64,000 nucleotides of DNA from assembly GCA_041913905.1 (NCBI GenBank), contig JAYSEK010000008.1, positions 88,703-152,702 of the forward strand, read 5' to 3'. This document shows positions 25,855-35,155 of the stretch, piece by piece; within the stretch, counting starts at the first letter, position 1, and every line of letters begins with the position of its first letter. Under the pieces are notes generated by a model. That model was given only the letters and a program-made list of their open reading frames with translations, did no database searches and was not told where the DNA came from. The position numbers and the translations under genes are program-made. The stretch comes from Roseateles_B sp041913905 (GTDB lineage Bacteria > Pseudomonadota > Gammaproteobacteria > Burkholderiales > Burkholderiaceae_C).

Positions 25855-25880
25855 TTCAGAAAAAAATGGGATTTCTCTGA
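25855..25880 (+). promoter_or_regulatory. Inverted repeat between divergent genes
   Basis: TTCAGA at the left and TCTGAA at the right, flanking an AT-rich centre with A- and T-runs. It lies between the minus-strand HTH gene and the plus-strand 269-residue gene. It could be an operator or an A-tract promoter element. Confidence 0.3.
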
Positions 25881-25915
25881 ATGACCGTTTCGAACTTGAT
25901 GGAGGGCTTTCAACT

Positions 25916-26725
25916 TTGGGCAGAGATCAAGCGCCGCTCGCAAACCGAGCGGCAATCAAGGCGTGGGCCGAGGCGAGTCTCGCCTTCAGCGGCCTCAATC
26001 CAAAGCAAATGGCCGCGTACTTCCGAAGCGAGGATGGGAAGCCCTCGACAAAGTTCTACTCCTGCCTCAGGTACGGGCGCTCCTTTCCTCGACTCCAGCT
26101 CGATACGGGTGAGTTGGGGCCAGCCCTGACCATCGAAGCCGACTATCCCGGCACATTGAAATGGCTGCTGCACCCGATGTGGCAGATCGCAGCCCTGTGC
26201 CCCGATATCACCATCGCCGAAGTGCACAGGCGAGCAGTTGTATTGCGCCCAGATGTCCGACGGCTGCTGTTCGATGGTCCAAGCGACCAATTGCGTCGCA
26301 GCGAGGCGGTATCGAACCATCTCTGTTCAACGCTTGCCGAGATTGGAAGCTTGGATGCACTGGCGGCAGTCTTCTACCTTGGCTTGGAGGCTTGCGCTTT
26401 GGAAGATCCCCGCGGCGTCCTGATCGCACGAAGTACTATTGAGCGCCTTACAGAGAGCTGGGCTTGCCTCCAGCCCCTTTCGTCGACGACTCGCCGGTGG
26501 GTTGAGGTAGCTTTGGTCAGGGCACTAGATACCTTCGATGTTGACGATGGCCCCATTGACGCTTCAGTTGCATCGCTCATCGTCGCAGCGGACATTTGTT
26601 CTCAGTACCTGCCGCGTAGTTCTACCGGCGCGCTAATGATCAGCCCTAGTGCCTACGATTGGCTTGCCGAAAGGCTCGCCGCGAAAGAGGCGACTCCAGG
26701 CACTCAAGGCTGCAAAGACAAATGA
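25916..26725 (+). CDS. Hypothetical protein (269 aa) divergent from the Tn7-like operon
   Basis: A cytosolic 269-residue protein of unknown family. The start is TTG with GGAGGG 9 bases upstream; no in-frame ATG fits. The N-terminus, with ASLAFSGLNPKQMAAYFRSE and KFYSCLRYGRSFPRL, resembles a small DNA-binding head, and the rest is helical. No transmembrane helices. Its position beside the HTH gene suggests a transposon-associated or cargo protein. Confidence 0.55.
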   Translation: MGRDQAPLANRAAIKAWAEASLAFSGLNPKQMAAYFRSEDGKPSTKFYSCLRYGRSFPRLQLDTGELGPALTIEADYPGTLKWLLHPMWQIAALCPDITIAEVHRRAVVLRPDVRRLLFDGPSDQLRRSEAVSNHLCSTLAEIGSLDALAAVFYLGLEACALEDPRGVLIARSTIERLTESWACLQPLSSTTRRWVEVALVRALDTFDVDDGPIDASVASLIVAADICSQYLPRSSTGALMISPSAYDWLAERLAAKEATPGTQGCKDK

Positions 26726-27471
26726 AGGCCCCTCTGGCCTGACCACTCCCTTCGCCCGGATCACTTCGGTTGATCGTCTGGCTGGTATGCAGCGATCTCG
26801 GTCTCTCACCGTCATCCGGCGTGAGCCCGATGAGGGGCTCATAGCGGTCATTGGGGCTTGACCAGGGGCACGCTGAAGAGACCGGTCTGCGGGCGGGACC
26901 GGCCATTCGCGACAGCCCATGCAAGTGGAATCGACCTCCGCTTCATCGGGTGTCTGCTGCTTGCTTCTCTGGACTCACGCGACCGACCCGGAGAAGTTCT
27001 TGCGGGCCTACCCAGGCACCGCCAAGTAGCCGTTCAACGTTGAAGCTCAGCCGCGAGCGGTGACTTGCCGACGCGAGTCGGCTCGAGCTCAGAGCCCAGA
27101 CTTACTTGAGCTTGAAGGTGCTTTCTGCCCAACCGGCTTGTCCTGTTCTACGGCTCGCGATGAACGGTGTCGCCTTTTGTGCCCATGACAATCACCCACC
27201 GATTGGAGGGCCTTGCAGGATGTGCCCAACGCTGGAGATCGGCATTGAAGTGATCGGTCGAACTAGCGGACTCGGCCACCTGCCGCATCTGATTCCAACG
27301 AGAGCAATTCACTGCTCACCACCTGCCTGCAGTCATCCACCATCTCGCGAGTAGCCACAAGCGTGCTGGAATTTTCTCGGAATCGGGATCCAGTCAACGT
27401 ACCTTAAGCCCCGCGCCTGCAATGGCTCGCTCGCTTTGTACATGTCGCCGAATGCCGGGTACCGCCGCCGA
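26726..27471. other. Gene-free stretch between the transposon block and the caspase operon
   Basis: About 745 bases with only short, overlapping and unconvincing frames on both strands. It reads like decayed coding DNA. It is a plausible place for an element boundary, but I found no matching end repeats. Confidence 0.45.
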
Positions 27472-28182
27472 TCAAAAGGTCGCCGCGCAGGCTGCCAAGT
27501 TCTTCGCCAAGTCGTCGATGTTTGGTGTCGAGGGTGGGTTGACGTCCTTCGAGCCCACGGAGCCGATACCCAACGCGTCCTTGATCTTCTGGATGTCCGG
27601 CGCGGCGATCGTGATGTCGCGCTGGGCTTTGCGCAGTTTGCGCAGCACGTCGAGCACACTGTCGCGCACGATGGCGCTCAGATGCAGGTCCGGGTGCGAT
27701 CGGCGGACATCCTTGTGGGTGGTTTGATCCTCGTCGGTCTTCGCGGCAGCCAGCTGGTCGCGAATGCAGAGGAACGCATCGGCGGCTCGCTCGTAGTTTC
27801 CGGCCTGGACCTTGACGCTGTACCGCTCGGCCACGAGACCGCTACCACCAGCCACTACCGCCGCGCGACGAGCAACCCTTAGGTGCTCGGTCGCACCCGC
27901 GAGGACGGCGACCACCGTGCCGACGAAGCCCAACTCCGACAACAGCGCGTTCTCCGTGAACAACTCGTCCGCCTTCTTCTGATGCCAGGCCGCCAATTCG
28001 TCGGCATACCGATGGTATTCAACGAGGCTACCATTGTCGGGCCCCGTATACATGGCGGAGCCGGCCTGCTGGAGCTCGGAGCGTGTGGGCTCCTTGTGAA
28101 TGTCGGGCCGCAGATTCGCGCACCCCGAAAGCAGCATGGCTGCGGCAAACGAGCCAATCACCGTCGCTCGATATGAGTTCAT
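27472..28182 (-). CDS. Predicted lipoprotein, last gene of the caspase operon
   Basis: A 236-residue lipoprotein with signal MNSYRATVIGSFAAAMLLSG ending in lipobox LSGC. GGGGAGGAAG lies just before the ATG at 28182. Residues ~85-120 form a glycine/alanine-rich hydrophobic stretch (ELGFVGTVVAVLAGATEHL, then RRAAVVAGGSGLVAERY) that could insert in or lie on a membrane. The C-terminal half is helical. No family is recognised. It follows the large caspase gene after 165 bases on the same strand and is probably part of the same system. Confidence 0.6.
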   Translation of the reverse strand: MNSYRATVIGSFAAAMLLSGCANLRPDIHKEPTRSELQQAGSAMYTGPDNGSLVEYHRYADELAAWHQKKADELFTENALLSELGFVGTVVAVLAGATEHLRVARRAAVVAGGSGLVAERYSVKVQAGNYERAADAFLCIRDQLAAAKTDEDQTTHKDVRRSHPDLHLSAIVRDSVLDVLRKLRKAQRDITIAAPDIQKIKDALGIGSVGSKDVNPPSTPNIDDLAKNLAACAATF

Positions 28183-28347
28183 CGCTTCCTCCCCGTTTGT
28201 TCGACCCATGCGTGCGTGCGCTGGGTAGCAAATTTGAAGAGCGGGGCACCGCGTTGTCAACCTAGAGTCTGGGGATAGGCGACTCCCTCTTGACTAGTTT
28301 GGGGCGACGTGTATGCAGCCTAGATCCTCCTTCGGCGCGATGGCCGG

Positions 28348-31300
28348 TCAGGGTTTCAGTTCGGCCGAGCGCGTTCCGCGCTGGAAGTCGAACAGAGAAG
28401 GGGTCTGCGCCTTGTCGGCCGTGGCGTCGCGCCAGTCGGCACTCGGCCTGGGGTCCCGGTGCACAGCTTTCACCCGGCCAGCGCGGATGTCCTCGTACAG
28501 CGACGGCACGCGCCGCTCGCCGTACTGCAGCCACTCCTTCAGGCTGAGCACGCCGTCTTCGTCGAGGTCGGCGTTGCGCCGCCGCGGGCCGCTTCCTTTC
28601 TCCTGGAAGCCGTCCACGACGAGCGCGTACGTCAGCAGTCCCTGTTGGATCTTCTGCACCTCCAGCGCCACGTCGCTGGCCTGTGTGGCCGCCAGGATCA
28701 TCATGCCCTTGTCGTAGGCAAGTTGCCCCAATCCTCGGTCGCCCATCGGCCCGGGCTTGAACCCCGGCTGGTCCACCGCCGAGGCCGAGTGGCAGGCATC
28801 GATGATCATCGCCAGCTGCCCGGCATCCACCTCGCGCAGCCACTGCGACAACTCCTCGCTGGAGACGAACCCGGCCAGCACGCGCGGCCCGAATCCGGGC
28901 TCCTTGCCCGAGTCCGAGGGCAGCAGGTAGAACTGCCCACTGCCCGGGTCGGTGTAGCCGTGACCCGAGAAGGCGATGACCACCAGATCGTCTGGCGTGG
29001 CCTTGCGCAGCCGCTCGACCGCCTTCTTGTCGATGCCCGCCACGCCCGCGAGTCTGGCCCGCTCAGACTCCGACCTGCCCGCCAGCAGCTCCAGCACCGC
29101 CCGGATGTTGGCCTTGGTCGCCTGTCGCGTGGCCGGCACCCCGGGCCGGGCCGCCTCCGACACCAGCGTCAGCAGCACCACCTCATGGTCCTTGATGCTC
29201 GCCAGCGCTGTCCCGAGGTTGCGCGCGTCCTTGGCCGCGAAGCTCAGGTCACGCCTCCCGAGGTCGTAACGGTTCACCCCCACCGTGATCACGTAGGCTT
29301 TCCGGGACCTCGCAGTGCTCTTCGTTACCGGCGCCTCGATCTGCCCTACCGAAACCGTTTCGCTCTTGATCTTGTCCTCGTTGAACGCGTACGCGGTGAA
29401 CTTGACCGGCCAAGCGTCCTCATGGGTCGGCAGCGCGACACGGAAAGTAGCTCGCGTCGAACCCGCGCCGTCTTCGATCGGAATAAGACTCGTGGCCCGC
29501 CACTGCTTGATGCCCGCGACCTGTCCGACATCGGACCTTGGTCTCGGATATTGACCGACGAGCTGTTCGTTCCTGAAGAGTCGCAGGTCGTACGCTCCCG
29601 ATCTCGCGGAGTCGTCGACACCCTCGGCTACCTCGACCGTGATTTCCGCCTCATCGGCGCCCTCTCCCGCGGCCACGCGCCGAAAAGCCTTTGCCCTCAC
29701 GATCGGTTGAATCGTGTTGACAGTCGTCAGCATTGGCGGGCGAACTTCTTCCTTGGGTTGCCTGAGCTTGGATAACAGTCGCGGCTCGAAGTAAGGCCGC
29801 ATGAAGGCTTCGAACGGGATTGCGCGCCGAGGACGCTGGGGCAAGACCCAGTTGAGGGCGGACAACGTGTCGAAGTTCTTCGTATCGAAGCGCCCATCCG
29901 GCGCGACGACGAGCGATGCACCGTCGCGTAGAGTCATCAACGTTGCGATCTGTCTGGCGCCCTCGCGATCGAAGAGGTGAAGGCCAATGTCGCCCGCGGC
30001 CGCAACGAAGTTGCCACTCCGCGGCAGATCAAAATCCCGAATCTCTCCGCTGCTGGGAACATAGCGCAGCGTGCTGTCCTCGTCCCCGTCGATCTTGATA
30101 CGGCGCAACACGCCATCCGCCAGTGTGACGAGACTGCCATCGCAGTCGAGCCGCGCCTGTAGGCGCTGTGCTCGGGTCGCTCCGCGCTGGAGCGTTGGAA
30201 GCTTCACCGGCCGGCCGGTCATCGAACGCGTGTCGATGAGAGTGAATCCGTCGAACGAATCGCCTGCCAAGAGCTGGGAATCGTCACAACTGAACGCAAG
30301 AACTTTTGGCAAGAAGGCCGCGCGCGTGACATCGAAAGTACGCGCATCCTGACCGAGCTTGACGACATTGGCGTGAGCGAATCCCCAGAACGCCGCGAAG
30401 TTTCCACGCGGGGAGACAATGACGTCGGTGGGTCGGCACTGCGTCGGGAATTCAATGCACTTCAGCGCCGTTCTGCTGACCACGAGCGTTCTCAAGTCGA
30501 CGGTCGCGATCATCGTTCCCTTTTCTTCCTTCTCCCGTATCGCGAAGTCGGGGATGGTCACGGCCCAGGCGATGTCGCTGCCGGCGCTGATTCCGAGGTC
30601 AATCACTAACCTACCGCCGATCGGGAGTTCGGTCGGCGCCTTGTCGAAGGGTTCTTTCCAAACGAGCAGCGTCGTCGCGTCCCTGTCGAACATCGCGTTC
30701 GCGAAAAGGAACCGGCCATCCGGCGAAAAGACGTACCCGCCGAGTTGTTGAGGACGCCGATCGACCTTGCCGAACATCGCTTTAGTTTGGCGCGTTCCAG
30801 TGTCGAAAAGGTAGATCTCGTCGTCGCACGCGCTGATCGCGACGTAGCGGCCGCTTGGAGCGACTTCCGAATTCATCGACAAGCAGGGCCTGGCGACTTC
30901 GGAAGACAACGGAATCTCGACGACGCCACTTTTGAAATGCCCCCTTCCGAGCATGAGCAGGGGCGTTCCAAGTTGGAGATTCCAAACGGATACGAAGCCC
31001 GGCCCAGAGAGTGCGGCGATGTCAGCGCGGGCGTTGACGCGGACCTTCGAAACCGGAATGGGTACGTTCTCGACCGAAGGCAGTGGGTCAGCTCGCACGC
31101 CGGTATCGGCGTCGAGTACGACCGGGGCCGATGATTTCACGCCCGCGATCAATTGACGACCATTCGCGATGAACTGCAATTTCTCGACGAAGCCGAAGTC
31201 CACCTTGGTGCTGACACTCCACAGCACCTTGCCAACCTCGGAATCGATCATCGTGACGTTGCCCCAATCGTCCAATATCGCGAGCTTGTTCGCGTTAGGA

Positions 31301-32175
31301 GCGGCAACCATTCGACTCACCCCTGTATTCGGAATCAGGGTCCCGATCAGGTGCCCGGCGTCCGCAGCGCGGCTGTCGGCCTGCCAGACTGCGATACCGG
31401 ACGTCCCGTCGCGGACCGTGTAAGCCCTTCGAGAGTCGTGGGAAAGTGCCGCGGCGATCACGCCATATCCGAATTCGCGGTCGAACCTGCTGATCAACTT
31501 GCCCGTCGCCGCATGGATTAGTGCACTACCGCCGGTCTGAATGTTCGGCGAGGGCAGCGCGCCCCACCCCCAGGCCGCGAGCAGTCGACTACCGTCGCTC
31601 GACATCTCGAGGGCCCAGGGCTTGGCGCCGAGCGACGTCTTCCAGATCAATTGGCCCGTGTCCAGATTGCACGCTCTGACATCTCCTCGCACGTCGGCGG
31701 CATAGCTCACGCGGCCGGTCGGAGAAACTTTGATCGCCTCGATGGGACCCTGCCCGGAGTGACACGGCGCGAGGGGTGCAACGCCCGGAAGACCCGATCG
31801 CCAGGCGTGAAGGACGCCGTTGCTGGCGCCGACGACCACCGTGGACCCGTCGTTAGCCATCGCGATCGGACCCACTGCCGGAAGGAACGCCACCGCTCTA
31901 CCCGACTTCAGCGACGTGATCTGCGTGATGGCAGCCGTCCTTGACGCCGTGGCCGCCGTGTTGCCATCCGTTGACACCAAGGCGTCGACCCAATCGATCG
32001 AGCTCTGAGTGATCCTCAATATGGGCTGTTCGCTCGTCGTCGCCGTCGTCTGTGCCCTGACACCGAAACAGGCCAAACCCAGCAATACCGTACCCGTCAG
32101 TCTCACAAGGCGCTGCAAGGTGCCGTTGCCGGACGCAAGCACGAGCCGAGGCGCCGCTTCGTGACGCAGATGCAT
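28348..32175 (-). CDS. Exported beta-propeller / caspase (peptidase C14) protein A
   Basis: A 1275-residue protein. It has a signal peptide (hydrophobic core VRLTGTVLLGLACFG, cleavage near VRA-QT) and then WD40/PQQ-like propeller blades over ~900 residues. A linker containing PDGRFDTKNFDTL and FMRPYFEPRLL follows, with an Ig-like strand region, then a C14 caspase domain from ~959: VITVGVNRYDLG, FSGHGYTD (His1072) and IIDACHSAS (Cys1128). After it comes an EF-hand-type loop, DLDEDGVLSLKE. ATG 32175 follows GGGAGGGACAG; an in-frame ATG at 32361 would add 62 residues before the signal. The 3' 949 bp are identical to gene B. Such fusions pair a sensor with a cysteine protease effector; substrate unknown. 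Confidence 0.8.
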   Translation of the reverse strand: MHLRHEAAPRLVLASGNGTLQRLVRLTGTVLLGLACFGVRAQTTATTSEQPILRITQSSIDWVDALVSTDGNTAATASRTAAITQITSLKSGRAVAFLPAVGPIAMANDGSTVVVGASNGVLHAWRSGLPGVAPLAPCHSGQGPIEAIKVSPTGRVSYAADVRGDVRACNLDTGQLIWKTSLGAKPWALEMSSDGSRLLAAWGWGALPSPNIQTGGSALIHAATGKLISRFDREFGYGVIAAALSHDSRRAYTVRDGTSGIAVWQADSRAADAGHLIGTLIPNTGVSRMVAAPNANKLAILDDWGNVTMIDSEVGKVLWSVSTKVDFGFVEKLQFIANGRQLIAGVKSSAPVVLDADTGVRADPLPSVENVPIPVSKVRVNARADIAALSGPGFVSVWNLQLGTPLLMLGRGHFKSGVVEIPLSSEVARPCLSMNSEVAPSGRYVAISACDDEIYLFDTGTRQTKAMFGKVDRRPQQLGGYVFSPDGRFLFANAMFDRDATTLLVWKEPFDKAPTELPIGGRLVIDLGISAGSDIAWAVTIPDFAIREKEEKGTMIATVDLRTLVVSRTALKCIEFPTQCRPTDVIVSPRGNFAAFWGFAHANVVKLGQDARTFDVTRAAFLPKVLAFSCDDSQLLAGDSFDGFTLIDTRSMTGRPVKLPTLQRGATRAQRLQARLDCDGSLVTLADGVLRRIKIDGDEDSTLRYVPSSGEIRDFDLPRSGNFVAAAGDIGLHLFDREGARQIATLMTLRDGASLVVAPDGRFDTKNFDTLSALNWVLPQRPRRAIPFEAFMRPYFEPRLLSKLRQPKEEVRPPMLTTVNTIQPIVRAKAFRRVAAGEGADEAEITVEVAEGVDDSARSGAYDLRLFRNEQLVGQYPRPRSDVGQVAGIKQWRATSLIPIEDGAGSTRATFRVALPTHEDAWPVKFTAYAFNEDKIKSETVSVGQIEAPVTKSTARSRKAYVITVGVNRYDLGRRDLSFAAKDARNLGTALASIKDHEVVLLTLVSEAARPGVPATRQATKANIRAVLELLAGRSESERARLAGVAGIDKKAVERLRKATPDDLVVIAFSGHGYTDPGSGQFYLLPSDSGKEPGFGPRVLAGFVSSEELSQWLREVDAGQLAMIIDACHSASAVDQPGFKPGPMGDRGLGQLAYDKGMMILAATQASDVALEVQKIQQGLLTYALVVDGFQEKGSGPRRRNADLDEDGVLSLKEWLQYGERRVPSLYEDIRAGRVKAVHRDPRPSADWRDATADKAQTPSLFDFQRGTRSAELKP
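28350..29298 (-). repeat. 949-bp repeat, copy 1 (caspase/EF-hand coding block)
   Basis: Identical, as far as I can see base by base, to 32381-33329 at an offset of 4031. It begins within the stop codon and ends where the two proteins' caspase domains begin. Flanking sequence on both sides differs between the copies. Confidence 0.9.
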
Positions 32176-32378
32176 CTGTCCCTCCCGGAGCGATTGTTCG
32201 AATCCACTGCCAACCCTGCCCGTGACATGGACCGAGTTCTTAGATCTAGGCGGCGCAGACCGCTCACCGGTACGTCTATAGGCCGCGACGACGAGGAATG
32301 CTCCCCGCTCCTCCTGGAGCGTCTGCTGTAGCAGAGCTCTCTCGAGTTTGTAAGCCTTCATTGCCGCGGCGTTCCGTG

Positions 32379-35150
32379 CTAGGGTTTCAGTTCGGCCGAG
32401 CGCGTTCCGCGCTGGAAGTCGAACAGAGAAGGGGTCTGCGCCTTGTCGGCCGTGGCGTCGCGCCAGTCGGCACTCGGCCTGGGGTCCCGGTGCACAGCTT
32501 TCACCCGGCCAGCGCGGATGTCCTCGTACAGCGACGGCACGCGCCGCTCGCCGTACTGCAGCCACTCCTTCAGGCTGAGCACGCCGTCTTCGTCGAGGTC
32601 GGCGTTGCGCCGCCGCGGGCCGCTTCCTTTCTCCTGGAAGCCGTCCACGACGAGCGCGTACGTCAGCAGTCCCTGTTGGATCTTCTGCACCTCCAGCGCC
32701 ACGTCGCTGGCCTGTGTGGCCGCCAGGATCATCATGCCCTTGTCGTAGGCAAGTTGCCCCAATCCTCGGTCGCCCATCGGCCCGGGCTTGAACCCCGGCT
32801 GGTCCACCGCCGAGGCCGAGTGGCAGGCATCGATGATCATCGCCAGCTGCCCGGCATCCACCTCGCGCAGCCACTGCGACAACTCCTCGCTGGAGACGAA
32901 CCCGGCCAGCACGCGCGGCCCGAATCCGGGCTCCTTGCCCGAGTCCGAGGGCAGCAGGTAGAACTGCCCACTGCCCGGGTCGGTGTAGCCGTGACCCGAG
33001 AAGGCGATGACCACCAGATCGTCTGGCGTGGCCTTGCGCAGCCGCTCGACCGCCTTCTTGTCGATGCCCGCCACGCCCGCGAGTCTGGCCCGCTCAGACT
33101 CCGACCTGCCCGCCAGCAGCTCCAGCACCGCCCGGATGTTGGCCTTGGTCGCCTGTCGCGTGGCCGGCACCCCGGGCCGGGCCGCCTCCGACACCAGCGT
33201 CAGCAGCACCACCTCATGGTCCTTGATGCTCGCCAGCGCTGTCCCGAGGTTGCGCGCGTCCTTGGCCGCGAAGCTCAGGTCACGCCTCCCGAGGTCGTAA
33301 CGGTTCACCCCCACCGTGATCACGTAGGCCCTTGGCTTGCGCAGCGGCATGTCCGGCGCTACCAAGAACTTGCTCCTCGCCGTTTCGCTCTTCACCCGGT
33401 CCTCGTTGAAAGCGTAGGCCGTGAACTCCACCGGCTTGCCCCGTTCCTTGCTTGGCAATGCAACCCGGAACACGTGCTCCGCCTCACGCTTGCCCGCATC
33501 CATCGGCACCAGGCTTTGCGCGCGCCACGCTGCCAAATCCAGCGATCCCTGCGCTCCCGTCCGCGGCTGCGGCCACTGACCGACCAACTGCCCGTCCCGG
33601 AACAGCCGCAGGTCGTGAATCGAGGCATGCGGAGAACCCTCCGAACTCTTCGCGACCTGCACTCGGACCAGCGCAGCGTTTCCCGAAGTCGTTGGAGACG
33701 CCTCCCGAATCGTGACGAGCGGTTGGACTCGATCGAGTCCGACGATCGAGCGAACCGGCGGAAGCGCACCTGCGTCAAAACCCAGCAGGCGAGGCAACAA
33801 TCGAGGTTGGAAGTAGTCGCGCATGAAGATCTCCAGCGGCAATGGAGCGAAGTAGTCGTCTCCGACAACCCAATGCGCGCCTTGCACCAGGGTGAGATCG
33901 ATGTTCGTGTCGAACCGCCCGTCGGGGGATGCAACGATCCACTGCCGCTTCTTGTCGAGAAGGACGATGTTGCAAATTTCCTTCCCATTCTGGTCCTCGA
34001 CCCGAACGTGATCGCCTCGATTCACGAATCGAATCCGCCTTCCACCGAACACCCCCCACTCTCTCGATTCGATCCCGGCCTCGGGGCTTAAGCCTTTCGC
34101 GCCTTCGCTCATCGTCCCCTTTTTGAGGTCGAGCAGCAACTTGGTGTCGTACCACACCTGGGTCGCGAGGACGGACGCTTCGTCTGCCAAGCCCGTTCTT
34201 TCCACGCGGTTCGACCGGCTCGTCAATCGAGACACCTCGGACCAGTCGGTTGTGTCGAGGACGATCACGTCGCCGGACTCCGAGGCTGCGGCCAGTCGGG
34301 GCGATGCCTTGCTCAAAGCCACCGAATGGATGTCCCGGAGAGCGATCGATTTCTCGAGAATCGATGGCTCGATCGCTTCGCCGGGCCCCATCGTCCATGC
34401 CTTCAACCCCGAGCCCGAAGAAACCACGACCCGGCCGTCTCGGCGGACATAGGACGCCGATTCGATCGAGGTTTCTGCTTCCATGGGAATCGACGCGACC
34501 AGCCGCCCGCTGGCGAGCTCGACGATAGCCAGTTCCCCCCGCGTCGACCGGCCAAGGAGATGCGCCCCATCCTGGTCCAGAGTCCAGTCGGACAACGAAC
34601 GCCCGGCTTCGACGTCGAGCAGAGCAAGCGCCTCCAAGTCGGGCATGCTCCAGCGCCGCAACACCTTGGCCTGCTCGTCGGCGCAGTAGAGGAGTCGCCC
34701 TGAAGGGTCCATCGCGATGGATGCCCGACCGTTGGAGCAACGCAGCGTCTGCCGGAGTTCGCCGGATCGGAGATCCCACAAGGTGACGCGTCCATCCTCG
34801 TTCGAAGAGGCGAGGAGTCTCTCGTCGGGTGCGAATGCCAGGAACAACGACATCGTCCCGTTCTGAAGGGTCATCAACTCACGCGTCGTGCGCGTGTCCC
34901 AAATCTTGATCGTCCGATCCAAGCTTCCTGTCGCGATATATCTCGCCGTGGGCGAGAACGCGACGGCCCGCGCGCTGTGGTGGATCCCCGACTCAACGTA
35001 CAGCCGCAGTTCTTGCCGTGCGCAGGCGTGCGTCGAACTCAGAAGCGAGACGAGGAACGACAGCCTGGCGAACCAGGCGCGGTTACCTGCGAACGCGTCC
35101 CGCCACCTTTGGCTGCTCGTTGCGGGACGCCATCGGCCGCGTGCCAACAT
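32379..35150 (-). CDS. Exported WD40 / caspase (peptidase C14) protein B
   Basis: A 923-residue paralogue of protein A with a shorter propeller. The N-terminus has a long basic region followed by the signal core LSFLVSLLSSTHACA. WD40 repeats start at once (AVAFSPTARYIATGSLDRTI, then IKIWD and VTLWDLRSGEL). The linker with PDGRFDTNIDLTLVQG and FMRDYFQPRLL and the Ig-like region are diverged from A. The caspase domain from ~607 (FSGHGYT His720, DACHSAS Cys776) and the EF-hand loop are identical. Stop is TAG here and TGA in A. ATG 35150 lies 5 bases after the lysozyme stop, so translation is coupled. Confidence 0.8.
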   Translation of the reverse strand: MLARGRWRPATSSQRWRDAFAGNRAWFARLSFLVSLLSSTHACARQELRLYVESGIHHSARAVAFSPTARYIATGSLDRTIKIWDTRTTRELMTLQNGTMSLFLAFAPDERLLASSNEDGRVTLWDLRSGELRQTLRCSNGRASIAMDPSGRLLYCADEQAKVLRRWSMPDLEALALLDVEAGRSLSDWTLDQDGAHLLGRSTRGELAIVELASGRLVASIPMEAETSIESASYVRRDGRVVVSSGSGLKAWTMGPGEAIEPSILEKSIALRDIHSVALSKASPRLAAASESGDVIVLDTTDWSEVSRLTSRSNRVERTGLADEASVLATQVWYDTKLLLDLKKGTMSEGAKGLSPEAGIESREWGVFGGRRIRFVNRGDHVRVEDQNGKEICNIVLLDKKRQWIVASPDGRFDTNIDLTLVQGAHWVVGDDYFAPLPLEIFMRDYFQPRLLPRLLGFDAGALPPVRSIVGLDRVQPLVTIREASPTTSGNAALVRVQVAKSSEGSPHASIHDLRLFRDGQLVGQWPQPRTGAQGSLDLAAWRAQSLVPMDAGKREAEHVFRVALPSKERGKPVEFTAYAFNEDRVKSETARSKFLVAPDMPLRKPRAYVITVGVNRYDLGRRDLSFAAKDARNLGTALASIKDHEVVLLTLVSEAARPGVPATRQATKANIRAVLELLAGRSESERARLAGVAGIDKKAVERLRKATPDDLVVIAFSGHGYTDPGSGQFYLLPSDSGKEPGFGPRVLAGFVSSEELSQWLREVDAGQLAMIIDACHSASAVDQPGFKPGPMGDRGLGQLAYDKGMMILAATQASDVALEVQKIQQGLLTYALVVDGFQEKGSGPRRRNADLDEDGVLSLKEWLQYGERRVPSLYEDIRAGRVKAVHRDPRPSADWRDATADKAQTPSLFDFQRGTRSAELKP
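32381..33329 (-). repeat. 949-bp repeat, copy 2 (caspase/EF-hand coding block)
   Basis: Second copy of the identical caspase-coding block. Upstream of it the two genes are homologous but clearly diverged (for example FTAYAFNEDKIKSET versus FTAYAFNEDRVKSET with different surroundings). This points to recent gene conversion or domain replacement rather than whole-gene duplication. Confidence 0.9.
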
Positions 35151-35155
35151 CTCGC

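Noticed and set aside
17394..27471. CRISPR array or cas genes linked to the TniQ proteins
   Set aside because: No regularly spaced repeats or cas-like proteins are visible in this interval.
28348..32874. A single 1508-residue open frame on the minus strand
   Set aside because: Its first ~170 residues run out of frame through the caspase domain of the neighbouring gene (the repeat copy). Signal peptide and ribosome site support the start at 32175.
32298..34091. 597-codon plus-strand open frame over the caspase gene, and a similar one at 28459-29775
   Set aside because: Antisense shadows created by high GC and the repeated block; no ribosome site or family resemblance.
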